9,962 nucleotides of DNA from Candidatus Stahliibacteriota bacterium (lineage in GTDB: Bacteria > Hydrothermota > Tepidihabitantia > B3-TA06), in NCBI GenBank assembly GCA_030592225.1, contig JAUVJT010000070.1, positions 1 to 9,962 of the forward strand, read 5' to 3'. The notes beneath the pieces were generated by a model, which worked only from the letters and a program-made list of their open reading frames with translations, was not told where the DNA came from and searched no databases. Of the stretch, positions 1 through 6,564 are shown in pieces (within the stretch, counting starts at the first letter, position 1; each line of letters begins with the position of its first letter). A program made the position numbers and the translations under genes.

Positions 1-112
1 ACGCATCATATCTATACCCTCCCGCTCCTTCAAACTCAAATGATGGTATTCCTTGTACATACATCCTTAGGATAACGAAATCCCTCTCGTTTTCCAAGGT
101 GTTGCACTTCAT
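1..112 (-). CDS. Possible 5' part of a leftward gene running off the left edge
   Basis: Reading leftward from an ATG at 110-112, 37 codons stay open to the window edge (product begins MKCNTLENERDFVILRMYVQ). The translation is rich in charged residues and looks more protein-like than the + strand frame 3, which is also open from 3 to about 173. No convincing ribosome binding site precedes it, and 37 open codons are easily met by chance. If it is real, its start would lie almost back to back with the tape-measure-like gene, which would point to a rearrangement junction here. Not recognised; low confidence. Confidence 0.2.
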   Translation of the reverse strand, partial: MKCNTLENERDFVILRMYVQGIPSFEFEGAGGYRYDA

Positions 113-114
113 TA

Positions 115-1521
115 TTGAACCCACGTTATACACTATTGGGTTGGACACCAGAGGTGTTAAAAGAGTGGGGTGAAGATATTTGGGGTGATGTTGAAGCGGG
201 GCGGGAGGGATTGAAGATAGATAAGATGGCGTTGAGGAATAGAGAGCTAGAAATAGCGTCATTATTGCCTGAGTTGCCTGGTTACGTTATTCACGCATAT
301 GGAGGGCAACTCGACATTGAGGGAAATACTGGTGGTAACTTGTATGATTATTTACCATCGGGTGTTAAGAGTGCCATAGGGCAATTAATGGGAAACCTGC
401 TGGCTCAGCCCAATGCGCTTGTATTAGCTTATGATCTTTTAGAGCACAGATTAGGTAAAGATGGAATTCCACCGGAACTTATGAAAGCAATGAATGAATA
501 TATAGATCAAAGCTATTGGCGATTTGTTCCTAATGATGCTGCCGTTGAGTCGTGGGCTACCATCTTAAATATTTCAGAGCATCAATTTAAGGCAATTGCC
601 CCCAAGGAAGAAATAGTCACACTCCAGAAGACAGCGTATGATCCCTGGATTGTATATCTGAAGGAAGAGATAGGTGCTCTTCTAGAAGGGACAGGAGTAG
701 CCCCAGGGGAATTCTGGGCAAGGATGCAACTTGATAAGCCAAGCAGTAAGGAAGCATTGGAAACCTCAGCATTACCTCAAGGATCAATGGAGCAACCTTA
801 TGCAAGGGAAATGGAAGAAGCGTATGCCCAAGTAAGTATCCCTAGAACGGAAGCTCCAATCGAGTCTGCTGGAGGTGGCGCATGGGGACCAAGAGGTTTA
901 CTCAGCTTAGCCATGTATGGGGCGCTTCCCGAACAGGATACCCAAATCGAGCTTACTTCAACGACTCCGGCAGGTGGAGATGGGGTTGCCGCATCACCTG
1001 CAGGTGGAGCATTGAGTATGCCATCGCTACCCTCGGTTGGTTTGCCGGATTTTGGCGGTGTGGCTTCAACTCCTCAGGTTGGATTCGGCGGAACTCCCAG
1101 TCGCGGAGCAACGCCTGTACCTCAGATGCTTCCGGTCAGCCTGGGCAGTATTGGAACATCGGGCGGTGGTTCAGGAGTTGGCCTGGGAGCATACTTGTTG
1201 GCTCCTTTCAAAGAGTTAGCGGCTTTATCAAAAAAACGGCAAGGGGTTTCGCCTATGCCTAAAAGAAACAGGATAGGCAAGTTTACCGAACGGCTTTTCC
1301 AGATTCCTCAGATGATGCTAACTGCTTCACCATCAGAGCATCTCTTTGCCGCAGGAGGGACTGCAGGCAATCTTTTGGGTGGGCTTTCAGAACCGCAACC
1401 CCCTCCCCAGATAGTTCACCGGTTTGAGAGGGGGTCGGTGCAGATTCATACCCAGAAAATAGATGCCAAGACTCTGGGCAATGCGTTCGTCAGCTTCCTG
1501 CAGGAGCAATCCAGGCAGTGA
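115..1521 (+). CDS. Probable tail tape-measure protein, C-terminal part
   Basis: A 468-residue product, probably the C-terminal portion of a tape-measure protein, which sets tail length and occupies the tail lumen before ejection. Support is positional and compositional: it lies directly upstream of a Mu-ordered baseplate block; residues about 248-365 are rich in Gly, Pro, Ser and Ala; and the last 35 residues (RFERGSVQIHTQKIDAKTLG, then a short amphipathic helix ending FLQEQSRQ) have the 'beta strand then helix' ending common in these proteins. The N-terminal 60 residues are acidic and helical. Tape measures are usually much longer and carry hydrophobic segments, which are not obvious here. 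The frame opens after a stop at 73-75; TTG at 115 has no good ribosome binding site and GTG at 154 is an alternative. The first half is A+T-rich (about 43% G+C) compared with later genes. The gene may be truncated, split or frameshifted. The coding call is firm, the function moderate. Confidence 0.6.
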   Translation: MNPRYTLLGWTPEVLKEWGEDIWGDVEAGREGLKIDKMALRNRELEIASLLPELPGYVIHAYGGQLDIEGNTGGNLYDYLPSGVKSAIGQLMGNLLAQPNALVLAYDLLEHRLGKDGIPPELMKAMNEYIDQSYWRFVPNDAAVESWATILNISEHQFKAIAPKEEIVTLQKTAYDPWIVYLKEEIGALLEGTGVAPGEFWARMQLDKPSSKEALETSALPQGSMEQPYAREMEEAYAQVSIPRTEAPIESAGGGAWGPRGLLSLAMYGALPEQDTQIELTSTTPAGGDGVAASPAGGALSMPSLPSVGLPDFGGVASTPQVGFGGTPSRGATPVPQMLPVSLGSIGTSGGGSGVGLGAYLLAPFKELAALSKKRQGVSPMPKRNRIGKFTERLFQIPQMMLTASPSEHLFAAGGTAGNLLGGLSEPQPPPQIVHRFERGSVQIHTQKIDAKTLGNAFVSFLQEQSRQ

Positions 1522-1530
1522 GGAGTAGTT

Positions 1531-2142
1531 ATGGGTAAGAAGAAGTTAAGGCCGAAGAAATTCAAAGGGAGACGTTACGACTTCGAGGTCAACGAGCTGT
1601 TCAGGATATTTGCCGCCGCAACCGAGCTGCGAGAGATGATTAAAACTCACAAGAAGCTGCAGCCCAGGGAGTTTGACGCAAAGCTGAGCAAGCGGCAGAA
1701 CAAAAAGATGGGCGACGATAAATTCCAGCAGGGCATTGCCGGCATCAAACAGATGATGGGCGCCGATGCTTTTGGAGAATCGACGGCATCCGAACCTCAC
1801 AACTCGCCTGCCGAGTGCGCTCTGGATGCCATGGATAAAAAGTATTCGGCTCAGGAGGATTTTCCAATAAAGGTTCTCCCTCATAAAGTCAACATGATAT
1901 ATGAAGGCATCCCTGAGGCATCCGGGGATGATTTTGTTCCTGCCCCTCAGTTTGACCTTAACGAAGAGGGAGCGAACAATTATCTGCTGCGAAACAGGCA
2001 TCCCGAAAATCAAACGCCCGTAATACCTGAACCGGTGTGGGAGGTTCATCCCCAGGCGGTTCAAGTTATTGAAGAAAAGTTGAGTAAGAGAGAATGTGAA
2101 GAGAAGCTGTCAGAGTTCCTCGACGCATATTTGGAAAGTTAA
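1531..2142 (+). CDS. Unrecognised basic protein between tape measure and tail genes
   Basis: A 203-residue protein that I do not recognise. AGGAG at 1521-1525 overlaps the previous stop and lies 5 bases before the ATG, so it is translated in the same operon as the tape-measure gene. The N terminus is strongly basic (GKKKLRPKKFKGRR), followed by a predicted helical, Lys/Arg-rich stretch to about residue 70. The middle is acidic and Pro-rich (about 115-165), and the C-terminal 30 residues (EEKLSKRECEEKLSEFLDAY) look like a charged helix. There is no signal peptide or membrane segment. Its position suggests a tail-assembly or structural role, perhaps a partner of the tape measure, but that is inference only. 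Confidence 0.8.
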   Translation: MGKKKLRPKKFKGRRYDFEVNELFRIFAAATELREMIKTHKKLQPREFDAKLSKRQNKKMGDDKFQQGIAGIKQMMGADAFGESTASEPHNSPAECALDAMDKKYSAQEDFPIKVLPHKVNMIYEGIPEASGDDFVPAPQFDLNEEGANNYLLRNRHPENQTPVIPEPVWEVHPQAVQVIEEKLSKRECEEKLSEFLDAYLES

Positions 2143-2158
2143 ATAATGGAGGTAATTA

Positions 2159-2800
2159 ATGGGATTTACAGACGTTGCGAAAGCCGCACAAAGTGTGGCC
2201 TCAAACATTACCGACGCGGTGTTCACCACCCACCGGTCGGGAACGTTCTACACCTACACCGACTACCTGGTACTGCAGGATGTCAACATCCCGTATCCCT
2301 GTCAGATAACAATCAACGGTCGCTGCAAGATCGTGATTACCGAGGTGGACGGCCTTATCGACACGGTCAAGGAGGATATGGGGTTCTCGGGCTACGACCT
2401 GAATATCAGCTTTGAGGCCGGCGATTACCGCAAACCGCTCATCTCGGGCGGCGGCGTGGTCAAGGCCCACGAGGTGATCACAGAAGTGGCTCATCTCGTA
2501 CGCACCCATAAGGGCACGGTGTCCATAACCGAAAGCGTAGGGCTGCACTTCGACAAGGACGGTTCATTTCTACAAAAGGTTCAGGACGTGGCGGAGAGCG
2601 CCAGCCAGGTGTTTCGCGGACAGGAGTCATTGCTTGACCCGAGAACCTCCCTGCTTTCGGACCTGGGAATCAGGATGGTGGTGCTTCAGACCATTGCGGT
2701 AAATCCTGTCAAGAACCATCGCTACCAGGTTACCGTTACAGCAGTGGCCGAGATGGACGAGGATGCCGATATGTTTCCAAACGAAGATTCTGGAGATTGA
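2159..2800 (+). CDS. Phage tail protein, Mu gp43 position (DUF6046-like)
   Basis: A 213-residue protein with GGAGG at 2148-2152, six bases before its ATG. It sits between the tape-measure region and the hub gene, where Mu-like phages carry gp43. Features seen: a short helical N terminus (about 1-20), then beta-rich sequence with alternating hydrophobics, a segment around residues 66-82 (VDGLIDTVKEDMGFSGYDL), and a late segment 'LLSDLGIRMVVLQTIAVNPV' near 165-185 followed by a last strand and an acidic tail (EMDEDADMF). This layout recalls the DUF6046 tail family by memory only. A role at the tube-baseplate junction is an inference from position. Coding is certain; the family name is tentative. 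Confidence 0.72.
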   Translation: MGFTDVAKAAQSVASNITDAVFTTHRSGTFYTYTDYLVLQDVNIPYPCQITINGRCKIVITEVDGLIDTVKEDMGFSGYDLNISFEAGDYRKPLISGGGVVKAHEVITEVAHLVRTHKGTVSITESVGLHFDKDGSFLQKVQDVAESASQVFRGQESLLDPRTSLLSDLGIRMVVLQTIAVNPVKNHRYQVTVTAVAEMDEDADMFPNEDSGD

Positions 2801-2802
2801 TT

Positions 2803-3246
2803 ATGGAGTATGATTCCGATCGCGGGTTTTTTCACTCTCTCAATCAGGGAGAGGACATCTGGCTCCTGGCCGAGCTTTATTACGGGGACGCCTCCTTGTG
2901 GCGGGTTATCTATCATGCCAATCTTGATGCGCTCGGCGACGATCCGGAAACGACCTCTCCGGGTTTAGAGATTTTTATCCCGTATCTCGACGTTCGGGAG
3001 GAAACTTGCAAGGTGGCGGAGTTTATTGCTCAGACCGCGGCCGATCCATCCTTTGACCCCGTGGTTCTTATGGTTGCAAATCGTTACCATGACCCCACCC
3101 TGTGTTTCGATCTTTACGAATACAATCACTGGGACACAGATCACGTGCCCGTAGCCGGCGACAGTGTGGGTTACTTTGCACGTGCGAGCAAACCTAATAT
3201 GCGCAAGGCTCAGCGCTGGCGAGAGATATTTTACAGGGGGCAGTGA
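2803..3246 (+). CDS. LysM-type tail protein, gpX-like
   Basis: A 147-residue protein whose residues about 12-62 match the LysM pattern of P2 gpX and related small baseplate proteins: 'NQGEDIWLLAELYYGDASLW', then an Asn-containing turn and 'PGLEIFIP'. In contractile tails this domain sits at the hub and joins tube to baseplate; it need not bind peptidoglycan there. The ATG at 2803 is preferred over the TTG at 2797 because GGAG at 2792-2795 is then 7 bases upstream. The stop overlaps the next gene's start (TGATG at 3244-3248), implying translational coupling with the gpD-like hub. The C-terminal 80 residues are unusual for gpX, which is normally only about 70 residues long, and hold a second domain of unknown role. 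Confidence 0.8.
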   Translation: MEYDSDRGFFHSLNQGEDIWLLAELYYGDASLWRVIYHANLDALGDDPETTSPGLEIFIPYLDVREETCKVAEFIAQTAADPSFDPVVLMVANRYHDPTLCFDLYEYNHWDTDHVPVAGDSVGYFARASKPNMRKAQRWREIFYRGQ

Positions 3247-4424
3247 TGGCGGTACTTCGGCCTGCTTTCCAGGTAACTATTACAAACGTCGATAAAGACG
3301 GCAAAGACGTGGGGACATACAACGTAAAAGCCATATCCCAGATCACGGTAAACCAGTCTTCACAAAAGCCGTGCGACAGCGCCGAGGTGCACGTCCCCAC
3401 CTCCAAGAAACCCATGATCAAAGACAAGGAAGGGAAGGAGGCAGAACTCATAACCCCCAAAGATAAGCTGGTGATAAAATTTGGATACATAGGCGAGAAG
3501 GCTGATTTGGTTACGGTTTTTTCAGGCTACGTATCATGGGTCTCGCCCGAGATGCCTCTGGTTATCAAGGCGGAGGACGCTTTCCGCGACGCCAAGCACA
3601 ATTACGTAAACAAAACCTACGGCACCGATAGTAATCCTATGTGGTACAGTGATATAGCAAGGGACGTGCTTTCCCATGCGGGTCTGGATGCATACATACC
3701 TACCCCCGAGAAAGAAGGGGACTGGCAAACCAGCAGTTTGGAACTCAAGGAACAGACCGTTGCCCAGGCCATGGCCAGGCTTTCCCAGGATACGGAGTGG
3801 ATACACTTCTGTCTTCCCGGCACCAATGAGGTTTACTTTGGACCTCCATTTCCTTACCGGAAGAATAAGAAATATCTTCCCAGGGGTGCAGGAGCAGAAT
3901 CATCCCGACTGCTCTATCGCATAGGTTCCGGTCGAGAGAAATCCAACTTTGAGGAAGGAAGCACGTCTTCTGCATCCTGGGGTAATATCATTTCGGCCAG
4001 CGGCCTTAAGTATCAGAGCCGGAAACCCTATCGGCGGGTTATTTGTAATTTGGTGGATACGAAGTACTCCTCGAAGTCAGTTGAAGGAACGGCAGAGGTG
4101 CCTGAAGGTGAGGAGTGCGAGGAGCAAGAGGTAAGCTTTACCGCGCACTACGATTTCAAGAAAAGCAAGGCGGAAAACGAGGCGGAGGCCGGGCGCCGCG
4201 CCGAGAAGAGGCTCGCTATGCTTAACTCCACCCAGTACACGGGGAGTTTTACTACCTTTGGCAACCCCGGGCTGCGGCACTCCCAGATATTTAAGCTGGA
4301 GTCAGCTGAGCATCCCGGAAAGATTGACCATTACTACGAAGCGAAAGAGGTCAGTTTTAACTATTCCCCTACCGGAGGATTCAGGATGACGGTACAGGTT
4401 AGCAGGCCGCCGGATGAGGAATAA
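3246..4424 (+). CDS. Baseplate hub protein, gpD / late-control D family
   Basis: A 392-residue hub protein of the gpD family (Mu gp44, P2 gpD, T4 gp27 and the VgrG N-terminal half), which forms the trimeric ring between tail tube and spike. Visible family features: an N-terminal strand region including 'SAEVHVPTSKKP' (about 38-50), 'VFSGYVSWVSPEMPLVIKAEDAF' around 89-111, a 'DIARDVLSHAGLDAYIP' helix near 136-152, the 'LELKEQTVAQAMARLSQDT' helix followed by an aromatic-rich strand, and a C-terminal 'FGNPGLRHSQIFKLES' and 'HYYEAKEVSFNYSPTGGFRM' pair typical of the second barrel. ATG at 3246 is chosen over GTG at 3243 because GGGGG at 3236-3240 is then well placed. Length is normal for the family. 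Confidence 0.88.
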   Translation: MAVLRPAFQVTITNVDKDGKDVGTYNVKAISQITVNQSSQKPCDSAEVHVPTSKKPMIKDKEGKEAELITPKDKLVIKFGYIGEKADLVTVFSGYVSWVSPEMPLVIKAEDAFRDAKHNYVNKTYGTDSNPMWYSDIARDVLSHAGLDAYIPTPEKEGDWQTSSLELKEQTVAQAMARLSQDTEWIHFCLPGTNEVYFGPPFPYRKNKKYLPRGAGAESSRLLYRIGSGREKSNFEEGSTSSASWGNIISASGLKYQSRKPYRRVICNLVDTKYSSKSVEGTAEVPEGEECEEQEVSFTAHYDFKKSKAENEAEAGRRAEKRLAMLNSTQYTGSFTTFGNPGLRHSQIFKLESAEHPGKIDHYYEAKEVSFNYSPTGGFRMTVQVSRPPDEE

Positions 4425-4433
4425 GGGGGTGCA

Positions 4434-4508
4434 ATGAGTGCAACGTACGTCAAGGAGATAAAACGAGTTGCGACGCAGTCGCTTTACGTAAGGAGATTTT
4501 ATGAGTGA
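4434..4508 (+). CDS. 24-codon mini-ORF overlapping the spike gene start
   Basis: ATG at 4434 follows GGGGG at 4425-4429 by four bases and encodes MSATYVKEIKRVATQSLYVR plus RFYE-type residues, stopping at TGA 4506-4508, inside the next gene (overlap 8 bases, ATGAGTGA). It may be a leader that couples hub and spike translation, or the debris of a duplicated start region: a TACGT(C)AAGGAGAT motif occurs at 4446-4459 and again at 4485-4497. There is no evidence of a functional peptide. Confidence 0.35.
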   Translation: MSATYVKEIKRVATQSLYVRRFYE

Positions 4509-5115
4509 GGTAAAAAAGCTGTTCCAGGAACTCTCGGACAAAGGCCTGGACGACGCCATAATCGGCACGGTAACGGCGTGTCAGCAGACCACGCCTGCGG
4601 GCTGGGCACTGCCTGACCGGCTCAAAGGGTTCTGGTGCGACGTGCAGCCGGAGAAGAAATCGGAGACCCTGCTTCAGCACGTGCCCATGGCGTTCCGGGT
4701 ACTCAACACCGAGAATGATTTGGGAATCATCATGGTGCCCAAGAAAGACACCGAGGTCCTGGTATCCTGGGTGGACGGCAGAGCGACCATCGAGGCGTGC
4801 CAGGAGTGGGATAGAATGATTCTCAAAAAAGGCAAGAACCTGTGGATAGAAATAGCCGAGAACGACGACATTTTGGTTCAGACCGACGGAGCAATTGAGG
4901 TCAAAGTCAAGAAAACCGTGGTCGAGGACATAAAGATTTCCAAACAGGTAAAGGCTCCGCTCATCAAGTTGGGCAGGATAGCCCTGCATCCGGTTTTCTG
5001 GGGTGATATGCTCCTGACCTGGCTTTCTACCCATACTCATCACCCGTCGGGTAAGCCTCCTATACAGTCCCCTGCCTTGCCTGCGATACTTTCAAAAACC
5101 GTGTTTATAGATTGA
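4501..5115 (+). CDS. Baseplate spike protein, gpV / Mu gp45-like
   Basis: A 204-residue membrane-puncturing spike. Residues about 15-100 form the OB-like domain of the gpV/gp45 family ('IIGTVTACQQTT', then 'CDVQPEKK' and 'NDLGIIMVPKKDTEVLVSWV' with the terminal 'DGRATI'). Residues about 110-150 are a run of short alternating strands (WIEIAENDDILVQTDGAIEV) as expected for a trimeric beta-helix. The C terminus holds H178-T-H180-H181, then PSGKPPIQSP and an end 'LSKTVFID'. In P2 gpV and phi92 gp138 an HxH motif at the needle tip binds iron; the same is inferred here. AGGAGA at 4491-4496 is 4 bases before the ATG. It lies directly after the hub gene, whose product holds the spike. Confidence 0.87.
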   Translation: MSEVKKLFQELSDKGLDDAIIGTVTACQQTTPAGWALPDRLKGFWCDVQPEKKSETLLQHVPMAFRVLNTENDLGIIMVPKKDTEVLVSWVDGRATIEACQEWDRMILKKGKNLWIEIAENDDILVQTDGAIEVKVKKTVVEDIKISKQVKAPLIKLGRIALHPVFWGDMLLTWLSTHTHHPSGKPPIQSPALPAILSKTVFID

Positions 5116-5117
5116 TG

Positions 5118-5166
5118 AACCGCAGATTGACTTCGTCGCTAAGCGTTCACAGATTACACAGATTTT
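5118..5166. repeat. CAGATT-type dispersed repeat
   Basis: Just after the spike stop codon come AACCGCAGATT (5118-5128) and CACAGATTACACAGATT (5148-5164). Related motifs recur at 5691-5713 and 5729-5817 in the next gap. Such tracts are common between chromosomal genes of many bacteria. No coding function. Confidence 0.6.
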
Positions 5167-5169
5167 GTT

Positions 5170-5202
5170 CCCTCTCCCTCTGGGAGAGGGCTAGGGTGAG
5201 GG
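5170..5202. repeat. REP-like palindrome with GGGTGAGGG tail
   Basis: A perfect 9-bp stem CCCTCTCCC (5170-5178), loop TCT, GGGAGAGGG (5182-5190), followed by CTAGGGTGAGGG. This hairpin with its tail closely resembles a REP-type element that I know from many bacterial chromosomes. There is no T-run after it, so an intrinsic terminator is unlikely, although the stem could slow polymerase or protect the upstream message. Confidence 0.75.
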
Positions 5203-5258
5203 CTGGGATGAGAATATTATTCGCATCATCTGCCGATGAGGTAGAAAGGAGGTCGTAA

Positions 5259-5645
5259 GTGATAAATCTTGGCAGAGACATCAGGCTGGAGTTGGACTAC
5301 GACGATGGCCGAATACTCGATGTCCTCGTTGAGGACGGTGATCTTGCGCTGTGCGACGGCGAGGACTGTCTTAAGCAGGATCTTCTCAACGAGCTGTGGA
5401 CCCAGTACTACGACTGGGCCCTGGCGTTTACCGTGGGGTCTCGCCTGCCTGAATTCGTAAACATGCCCATGGCCGGAATCGTGGTGGCCGATTTGTACAA
5501 CGCCATCCGCGAGCCTCTGGAGCGCGAGGACAGGCTGGTTGCCGGCCGCTACAACATCAGGCTGACCGACGCCGGCTTCACCTGCGGGGTATTTCCCAAA
5601 TCCAGGCTCAGGCCGCGGGAAATAAGCCTGGTGATTAGAAGATGA
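5259..5645 (+). CDS. Baseplate wedge protein, Mu gp46 / gp25 (gpW)-like
   Basis: A 128-residue protein in the gp46 position between spike and J-like genes. The family signature is the stretch 'GDLALCDGEDCLKQDLLNEL' (residues about 27-46): an acidic 'aspartate-gly' turn followed by a Gln-Asp helix, as in Mu gp46 and the gp25/gpW group. In T4 and P2 this protein links hub and wedge and primes sheath assembly. Then come a WTQYYDWALAF helix, 'VGSRLPEFVNMP', and a C-terminal strand 'NIRLTDAGFTCGVFP' ending 'PREISLVIRR'. The GTG start has an excellent AAAGGAGGT at 5245-5253. It is preceded by a 143-base repeat-containing gap rather than coupled to the spike gene. Confidence 0.78.
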   Translation: MINLGRDIRLELDYDDGRILDVLVEDGDLALCDGEDCLKQDLLNELWTQYYDWALAFTVGSRLPEFVNMPMAGIVVADLYNAIREPLEREDRLVAGRYNIRLTDAGFTCGVFPKSRLRPREISLVIRR

Positions 5646-5727
5646 AGAATAAACCAGGGTCTGCCCCTTGGGTGCTGTGCAGCCATAGGGTACAGATTAC
5701 ACAGATTTCACGGATGATGAAGAATAA
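5641..5727. repeat. 12-bp direct repeat flanking a CAGATT-repeat insert
   Basis: GATGAAGAATAA occurs at 5641-5652, where it contains the gp46-like stop codon, and exactly again at 5716-5727. Between the copies are 63 bases carrying TACAGATTACACAGATTTCA (5691-5710). The arrangement looks like a small insertion with a duplicated target, or a local duplication of the gene end. Which of these is not decided by the sequence. Confidence 0.55.
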
Positions 5728-5728
5728 C

Positions 5729-5817
5729 TATCCGCAGATTACGCAGATTAAAGTCTCTCGAACCCCAAATCTGCGTGAGGACGACGGAGGAGTCCGCATC
5801 TGCGAAATCTGTGGTTA
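5729..5817. repeat. 89-bp palindromic element with nested inverted repeats
   Basis: Its ends 5729-5749 and 5797-5817 are inverted copies matching at 17 of 21 positions. Inside, ACGCAGATT (5741-5749) pairs perfectly with AATCTGCGT (5768-5776), so two alternative hairpins are possible. It has no ORF of its own and ends 4 bases before the AAAGGAG of the next gene. It resembles a MITE-like dispersed repeat. Confidence 0.6.
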
Positions 5818-5834
5818 AAAAAAGGAGAAAGATA

Positions 5835-6365
5835 ATGGCTTTACACTTCAAGACAGCAAACGAGGTCTTCAAGGACATGAAGGCGCAGATGCAAACCGAA
5901 GCGCCGCAGATAACCAACTGGCGCACGCGCGGCGTGGTGCGCTCGATCCTGACCGTGGTGGCCGCGGCCATCAGCCTGCTTTGGGATCGGTTAAAGATGC
6001 TTTACCTCGATTTATGGGCCCAGTATTCGGACCGCACCACCTTGCGCCGGTATTACGAACTTTGGGGGCTTACCTGGTCGGATTCAATCGACACCGAGAC
6101 CGCGCGCAAGGAGGTGCTGGCCTGCTACCGTCAGAAGGGCAAGGGCACCAAGGCGTGGTACCGGTCCGTGGTGCTCTCCGAGTACTCCGAGTACGTGACC
6201 GACGCCACCGTGGCCATGCGCCAGCGCGGCCCCAACACGGTGGACATCCAGGTTACCTACAACGGCGGTCCGGTTTATGAAGACATGGTGGACGAAATCG
6301 CCGACTTCTTTGAACAAGATGAGAATAACGTGGTGGGCGCCGAGGTTCTGGTGGTATCGGTATGA
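5835..6365 (+). CDS. Compact baseplate J-like protein (Mu gp47 / P2 gpJ position)
   Basis: A 176-residue protein with AAAGGAG at 5821-5827 before its ATG. The N-terminal half is helical and J-like: 'WRTRGVVRSILTVVAAAISL', then 'LWAQYSDRTTLRRYYELWGL' and an acidic-Thr-Ala-Arg helix (about 88-97). The C-terminal half has the J-type ending: 'RQKGKGTKAWYRSVV' like the G-x-GT-x-x-Y motif, 'EYVTDATVAMRQRGPNTVDI' like the strand pair before a Gly-rich turn, and 'GAEVLVVSV' as final strand. J/gp47 proteins form the wedge arms of the baseplate and are usually 300 residues or more. Here the central beta domain between those halves appears to be missing. No frameshift is seen. Codons are very G+C-rich. 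Family assignment is from motifs and synteny. Confidence 0.75.
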   Translation: MALHFKTANEVFKDMKAQMQTEAPQITNWRTRGVVRSILTVVAAAISLLWDRLKMLYLDLWAQYSDRTTLRRYYELWGLTWSDSIDTETARKEVLACYRQKGKGTKAWYRSVVLSEYSEYVTDATVAMRQRGPNTVDIQVTYNGGPVYEDMVDEIADFFEQDENNVVGAEVLVVSV

Positions 6366-6527
6366 TTAGAAGATCAGAAGATACAAAGATTAGAAGATTG
6401 CTCCGTAAGCGTCGCCCTTCGGTAGAAGATAAAAAGATTAGAACTCCTTACAGTCGTTCTCCTTACGGTGGAAGATTCGTAGAGAGGGCTAAAAGAATCT
6501 GTAATCTTCTAATCTTGCACCGAAGGG
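6363..6527. repeat. Repeat tract with crossing inverted repeats
   Basis: Starts inside the J-like stop region. GATTAGAAGAT occurs at 6364-6374 and 6388-6398; TGATTAGAAGAT is also at the end of the gp46-like gene (5632-5643). AAGATTAGAAGATT (6386-6399) is a perfect 14-bp inverted match of 6503-6516. Further pairs are CCGTAAG 6403-6409 with 6462-6468, and CCCTTCGGT 6415-6423 with 6519-6527, the last crossing the first. An open frame through 6362-6568 is repeat-derived and not taken as a gene. Confidence 0.65.
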
Positions 6528-6564
6528 AAACGAACGAGGTGAGTTTCAATCTTGGAATTTGTTC

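Noticed and set aside
1546..2064. 172-codon - strand ORF opposite the basic protein
   Set aside because: Antisense shadow of a well-translated + gene, with no ribosome binding site or recognisable domain.
4450..5043. 197-codon - strand ORF opposite the spike gene
   Set aside because: The + strand carries a recognisable gpV-like protein with HTHH motif; the antisense frame is a codon-bias shadow.
5170..5190. Intrinsic terminator after the spike gene
   Set aside because: The perfect stem lacks a following T-run and has the GGGTGAGGG tail of a REP-like element.
5691..6527. CRISPR array
   Set aside because: The repeats are irregular in length and spacing, include inverted copies, and show no uniform spacers or cas genes.
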